NCBI GenBank assembly: GCA_900552525.1
Contig: UNSK01000022.1
Coordinates: 1 to 33,226 of the forward strand
Direction: 5' to 3'
Length of the DNA: 33,226 bases
Origin: Candidatus Gastranaerophilales bacterium
GTDB lineage: Bacteria > Cyanobacteriota > Vampirovibrionia > Gastranaerophilales > Gastranaerophilaceae
The translations under genes and the position numbers were made by a program. Under the pieces are notes generated by a model, which was given only the letters and a program-made list of their open reading frames with translations, was not told where the DNA came from and ran no database searches. Positions 30,462 to 33,226 of the stretch are shown here, piece by piece; the stretch's first letter is position 1, and each line of letters begins with the position of its first letter.

Positions 30462-30538
30462 CTAAATTCTATATTAGTATTTACGGCATTTTTTATTAAA
30501 ACTTTAGTGTAAAAGGAAATTTTGTTACAATTCGTTAC
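30462..30538 (-). promoter_or_regulatory. Upstream region of the EF-hand gene with GTAAC direct repeat
   Basis: On the minus strand, GTAACGAATTGTAAC (30538-30524) overlaps the stop codon of the UDP-glucuronate decarboxylase gene. Nearer the start lies ATAGAATTTAG, followed by GTAAAAGGAG, segments also present in the leader of the decayed gene at 25828. No confident -35/-10 pair is seen. Confidence 0.35.
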
Positions 30539-31458
30539 ATACTTTTGAAATATTCAATCGTTTTTTCAAGACCTTCATAAATATCAATTTGAGGAGTCCA
30601 GCCAAGTTCTTTTTGTGCGCGTGTAATATCCGGACGACGTTTTACCGGATCGTCAGATGGCAAAGGTTTATGGACTATTTTGGAGTTAGTTCCTGTTATT
30701 TCTATAATCAATTTAGCAAAATCTAGAATAGTTCGTTCAGAAGGGTTCCCAAGATTGATCGGTCCTGTAATATCAGATTCCATCATCTTTACGAGCCCGT
30801 TGACTAAATCGTCAACATAGCAGAAAGAGCGCGTTTGGGTTCCATCTCCATATATTGTTATATCTTCTCCTTTAAGAGCCTGAATTATAAAATTAGAAAC
30901 TACACGTCCGTCTTTAGGATCCATGTTAGGACCATAGGTATTAAAAATTCTGACAATTTTTGTGTCGAGATTGTACTGACGATGAAAATCAATCATAAGA
31001 GTTTCTGCGCATCTTTTACCCTCATCATAGCAGCTTCTTATTCCAATCGGATTAACATTTCCCCAGTAAGTTTCAATCTGAGGATGAACCAGAGGATCTC
31101 CGTACACTTCGCTTGTTGAAGCTTGAAGGATTTTTGCATTATATTTTTTTGCAAGCTCAAGCATATTAATAATGCCTAATACTGATGTTTTTAATGTTTT
31201 TACAGGGTCGTATTGATAATGCGGAGGGCTTGCAGGACAAGCAAGATTATAAATTTCATTAACTTCAGTATCAAATTTATTAATAATATCGTGTTCTGCA
31301 AGTTCAAAATTCGGGTTAGCTAGCAATGTTTCGACATTGGTACGCAAACCTGTGAAAAAATTGTCAAGGCAAATAACTTGATTGCCTTCATTAAGTAATC
31401 TTTTGCATAAATGTGAGCCTATAAATCCGGCACCGCCTGTTACCAATATTCTTTTCAT
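30535..31458 (-). CDS. UDP-glucuronate decarboxylase (UDP-xylose synthase)
   Basis: 307 residues, an extended short-chain dehydrogenase. The N-terminal NAD-binding [10 protein letters not shown] (7-16) starts at once. The catalytic Y144-x3-K148 lies in RSCYDEGKR, a signature that separates UDP-xylose synthases from other sugar epimerases. [21 protein letters not shown] and RIFNTYGP also match that subfamily. It converts UDP-glucuronate to UDP-xylose for surface polysaccharide or glycan synthesis. It is a soluble bacterial form, with no membrane anchor. It has no ribosome binding site (see the -10 at 31465). The EF-hand gene follows 96 bases downstream. Confidence 0.9.
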   Translation of the reverse strand: MKRILVTGGAGFIGSHLCKRLLNEGNQVICLDNFFTGLRTNVETLLANPNFELAEHDIINKFDTEVNEIYNLACPASPPHYQYDPVKTLKTSVLGIINMLELAKKYNAKILQASTSEVYGDPLVHPQIETYWGNVNPIGIRSCYDEGKRCAETLMIDFHRQYNLDTKIVRIFNTYGPNMDPKDGRVVSNFIIQALKGEDITIYGDGTQTRSFCYVDDLVNGLVKMMESDITGPINLGNPSERTILDFAKLIIEITGTNSKIVHKPLPSDDPVKRRPDITRAQKELGWTPQIDIYEGLEKTIEYFKSM

Positions 31459-31464
31459 ACTAAT

Positions 31465-31473
31465 ATGATAGCA
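31465..31473 (-). promoter_or_regulatory. Extended -10 of the UDP-glucuronate decarboxylase gene (possible leaderless mRNA)
   Basis: On the minus strand: TGC-TATCAT-ATTAGT-ATG. The extended -10 ends 6 bases before ATG, the same layout as the gene at 6599. No Shine-Dalgarno sequence is present. Confidence 0.55.
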
Positions 31474-31573
31474 TGAAATAAATATTAAAATTTTATAAAA
31501 TTTTTATTAGATATCTTTATTTAAGAAGTATTTTTGTGTAAACTGTTGCTGTATGGTTATAGGAGGGCACAAC

Positions 31574-32215
31574 ATGCCAAAATTTAATTTGATGTCGTAT
31601 ATTATGCCGCCTGAGGATAAGATGTTTTTCACTTTATTTCAAAATAGTGCGGAACTTTGTATTGAAACGGCGAGGTTATACGCAGATATTATAGAGTCGG
31701 GGCTCACGACGGAAAAGAAAGAGCAAATTCTAAAAGCCAAGAAAAAGGGTTCTATATCATTAAAGCTAACTTTAAAACAGCTGAATAAAAGTTTTATAAC
31801 TCCGTTAGAACGAGAGGACATCCAATATATAGCTGTTAGGTTATACAAAATAAATAAAAGAATTGCAAAAGCCTGCTTAAACTTAGAAGTATACAGATTA
31901 TTAAAGTATACAGAAGAAATGAAAGAGCAGGCTTCTATTTTGGTTAAATCAGCTGATAAATTAGGGGAAATCATCAAAAATCTTAAAAAAGTAAGTGATG
32001 TAGAAGCAATAACAAAATTAAATATAGAAATGAAAGAGCTTGAAACTTACGGCGATGAAATTCTTAGAAAAGCAATTTCTGATTTATTTTCAGGTAAGTA
32101 TGAGGCTCTTGAAGTAATTAAGCTAAGAGATATATACAAAGAAATTGAAAATTCGCTGGATACTTGTTATCACATTTCAGACATGATTTTGAATATTGCT
32201 TTTAAACAGAGTTAG
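31574..32215 (+). CDS. DUF47 / PhoU-like phosphate transport regulator
   Basis: 213 residues from ATG 31574, chosen over ATG 31553 because TAGGAGGG lies 6 bases upstream of it. The protein is all-helical and opens with MPKFNLMSYIMPPEDKMFFTLF, as in the DUF47 (PhoU-like, TIGR00153) family, with repeated E/D-rich helices such as DIYKEIENSLDTCYHISDMI that bind metal clusters in PhoU proteins. It is followed after 10 bases by a PiT-type transporter, the usual partner of this family, and probably controls it. Confidence 0.9.
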   Translation: MPKFNLMSYIMPPEDKMFFTLFQNSAELCIETARLYADIIESGLTTEKKEQILKAKKKGSISLKLTLKQLNKSFITPLEREDIQYIAVRLYKINKRIAKACLNLEVYRLLKYTEEMKEQASILVKSADKLGEIIKNLKKVSDVEAITKLNIEMKELETYGDEILRKAISDLFSGKYEALEVIKLRDIYKEIENSLDTCYHISDMILNIAFKQS

Positions 32216-32225
32216 GGTTGGAATT

Positions 32226-33226
32226 ATGATAACGATTTTATTATTAATAGCTGTAGTTGCAATCGCACTTATCTTTGAATTTATTAACGGATTTCACGAT
32301 TGTGCAAACGCCATAGCAACGGTTGTTTCAACAAAAGTTTTATCACCTAGGCATGCTGTATTATTTGGTGCGGGACTGGAGTTTATAGGTGCTCTTACAG
32401 GTACGCATGTTGCAAAGACTATTGGGGCAGGTATTGTCAACTCTGATATGATAACTTTGACAGTAATCTTCTGTGCTCTTTTGGCAGCAGTTCTATGGAA
32501 TTTATTAACCTGGTATCTAGGATTACCTTCTAGTTCCTCGCATGCACTTATCGGAGGGCTTCTCGGAGCGACAATTGTAAAAGCAGGTGTGAGTGCAATA
32601 CATTTTACAACTCTTATGGATAAGGTGATAATACCGATGTTTACCTCTCCGATATTAGGTTTTTGTGCAGGGTTTTCTCTTATGCTTTTCCTTATAAGGA
32701 TTTTCTATCGTGCAAATCCTCAGAGGGTTAATAAAAGATTTAGAAAGCTCCAGCTTATTTCATCAGGTTTGATGGCATTAAGCCATGGCTCAAATGACGC
32801 GCAGAAAACAATGGGGATAATAACGCTGGCCCTGCTAGCAGGCGGTGTTTTGCATAAAGCCCCTAATGGAGATTTTGAAATTCCTTTATTTGTAATCCTT
32901 GTCTGTGCGTTTATGATGGCTGCTGGTACAATGAACGGCGGATGGAAAATTATTAAAACAATGGGACATAAGATAATCAAGCTAAAACCTATTCACGGGT
33001 TTGCAGCAGAAACATCTGCAGCAGGTTTAATTCTAACAGCCTCTCACTTCGGTATACCACTAAGTACTACGCATGTTATTTCTACTGCAATAATGGGAGT
33101 AGGGTCAACATTTCATGCGCATGCTGTTAAATGGAGAATTGTTGGTAATATTGTAACAGCTTGGGTACTTACAATTCCTGCGTGTATGCTGCTTTCTTCT
33201 ATAATTTACTATTTAATTTATAAACT
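32226..33226 (+). CDS. PiT-family inorganic phosphate transporter (3' end cut by window)
   Basis: 333 codons are visible from ATG 32226 with no stop before the window ends, so the protein is nearly complete if of usual length. It is a multi-pass membrane protein with the two internally duplicated PiT signatures: GFHDCANAIATVVST near residue 22 and SHGSNDAQKTMG near 182. Each half also carries a Ser/Thr-rich P-loop-like segment: GLPSSSSHALIGG and GIPLSTTHVISTAIMG. It imports phosphate with H+ or Na+, probably as a metal-phosphate complex. It lies in one unit with the PhoU-like gene. Confidence 0.95.
   Translation, partial: MITILLLIAVVAIALIFEFINGFHDCANAIATVVSTKVLSPRHAVLFGAGLEFIGALTGTHVAKTIGAGIVNSDMITLTVIFCALLAAVLWNLLTWYLGLPSSSSHALIGGLLGATIVKAGVSAIHFTTLMDKVIIPMFTSPILGFCAGFSLMLFLIRIFYRANPQRVNKRFRKLQLISSGLMALSHGSNDAQKTMGIITLALLAGGVLHKAPNGDFEIPLFVILVCAFMMAAGTMNGGWKIIKTMGHKIIKLKPIHGFAAETSAAGLILTASHFGIPLSTTHVISTAIMGVGSTFHAHAVKWRIVGNIVTAWVLTIPACMLLSSIIYYLIYK

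Overview
The window looks like a chromosomal segment from a low-GC, flagellated, strictly anaerobic bacterium. The best guess is a gut Vampirovibrionia/Melainabacteria (Gastranaerophilales-type) genome. That is an inference from gene content: flagellar cap proteins, a flavodiiron protein with rubredoxin, Clp protease parts, AT-rich intergenic DNA, and no phage, transposon or plasmid genes. A Firmicutes-like lineage cannot be excluded without a search. TAG, TAA and TGA all serve as normal stops.

Region 1 (1-4676) is the 3' part of a giant FliD-like gene whose start lies outside the window. GLUG-type beta repeats, interrupted by pure AGT (poly-serine) microsatellites, lead into flagellin-IN-type repeats and a FliD C-terminal domain. 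A bidirectional terminator separates it from two minus-strand genes: a dicarboxylate/glutamate-type symporter and a small secreted protein. valS follows on the plus strand.

Region 2 (9317-18029) holds a roughly 290-base leader with an extended -10 promoter, mutually exclusive RNA pairings and a possible 32-codon leader ORF. After it comes a second, complete, 2806-residue FliD-like protein with about 20 internal repeats, against roughly 450-650 residues for an ordinary FliD.

Region 3 (18086-25331) is a tightly packed plus-strand cluster: a free-standing ClpX-type zinc-binding domain, an all-helical repeat protein, ruvX, a DUF1292 protein, a triple Clp-N-domain protein with no ATPase, tilS, hpt, a flavodiiron protein and rubredoxin. 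Two substrate/adaptor-recognition modules of AAA+ unfoldases, both without motors, thus sit in one likely operon. The complete clpP-clpX pair lies just downstream at 26164-28130. A near-identical palindrome occurs in front of clpP and in front of a decayed minus-strand gene at 25362-25828.

Region 4 (28165-33226) has a large EF-hand protein and a UDP-glucuronate decarboxylase on the minus strand, then a DUF47/PhoU-like regulator and a PiT phosphate transporter (cut by the window end) on the plus strand. Two genes (6599 minus, 31458 minus) lack a Shine-Dalgarno sequence and have an extended -10 exactly 6 bases before ATG, which suggests leaderless mRNAs.

The most novel material is the pair of giant, repeat-expanded flagellar cap-like proteins (one fused to GLUG modules with hypermutable serine tracts) and the motor-less Clp recognition modules in the adjacent operon.
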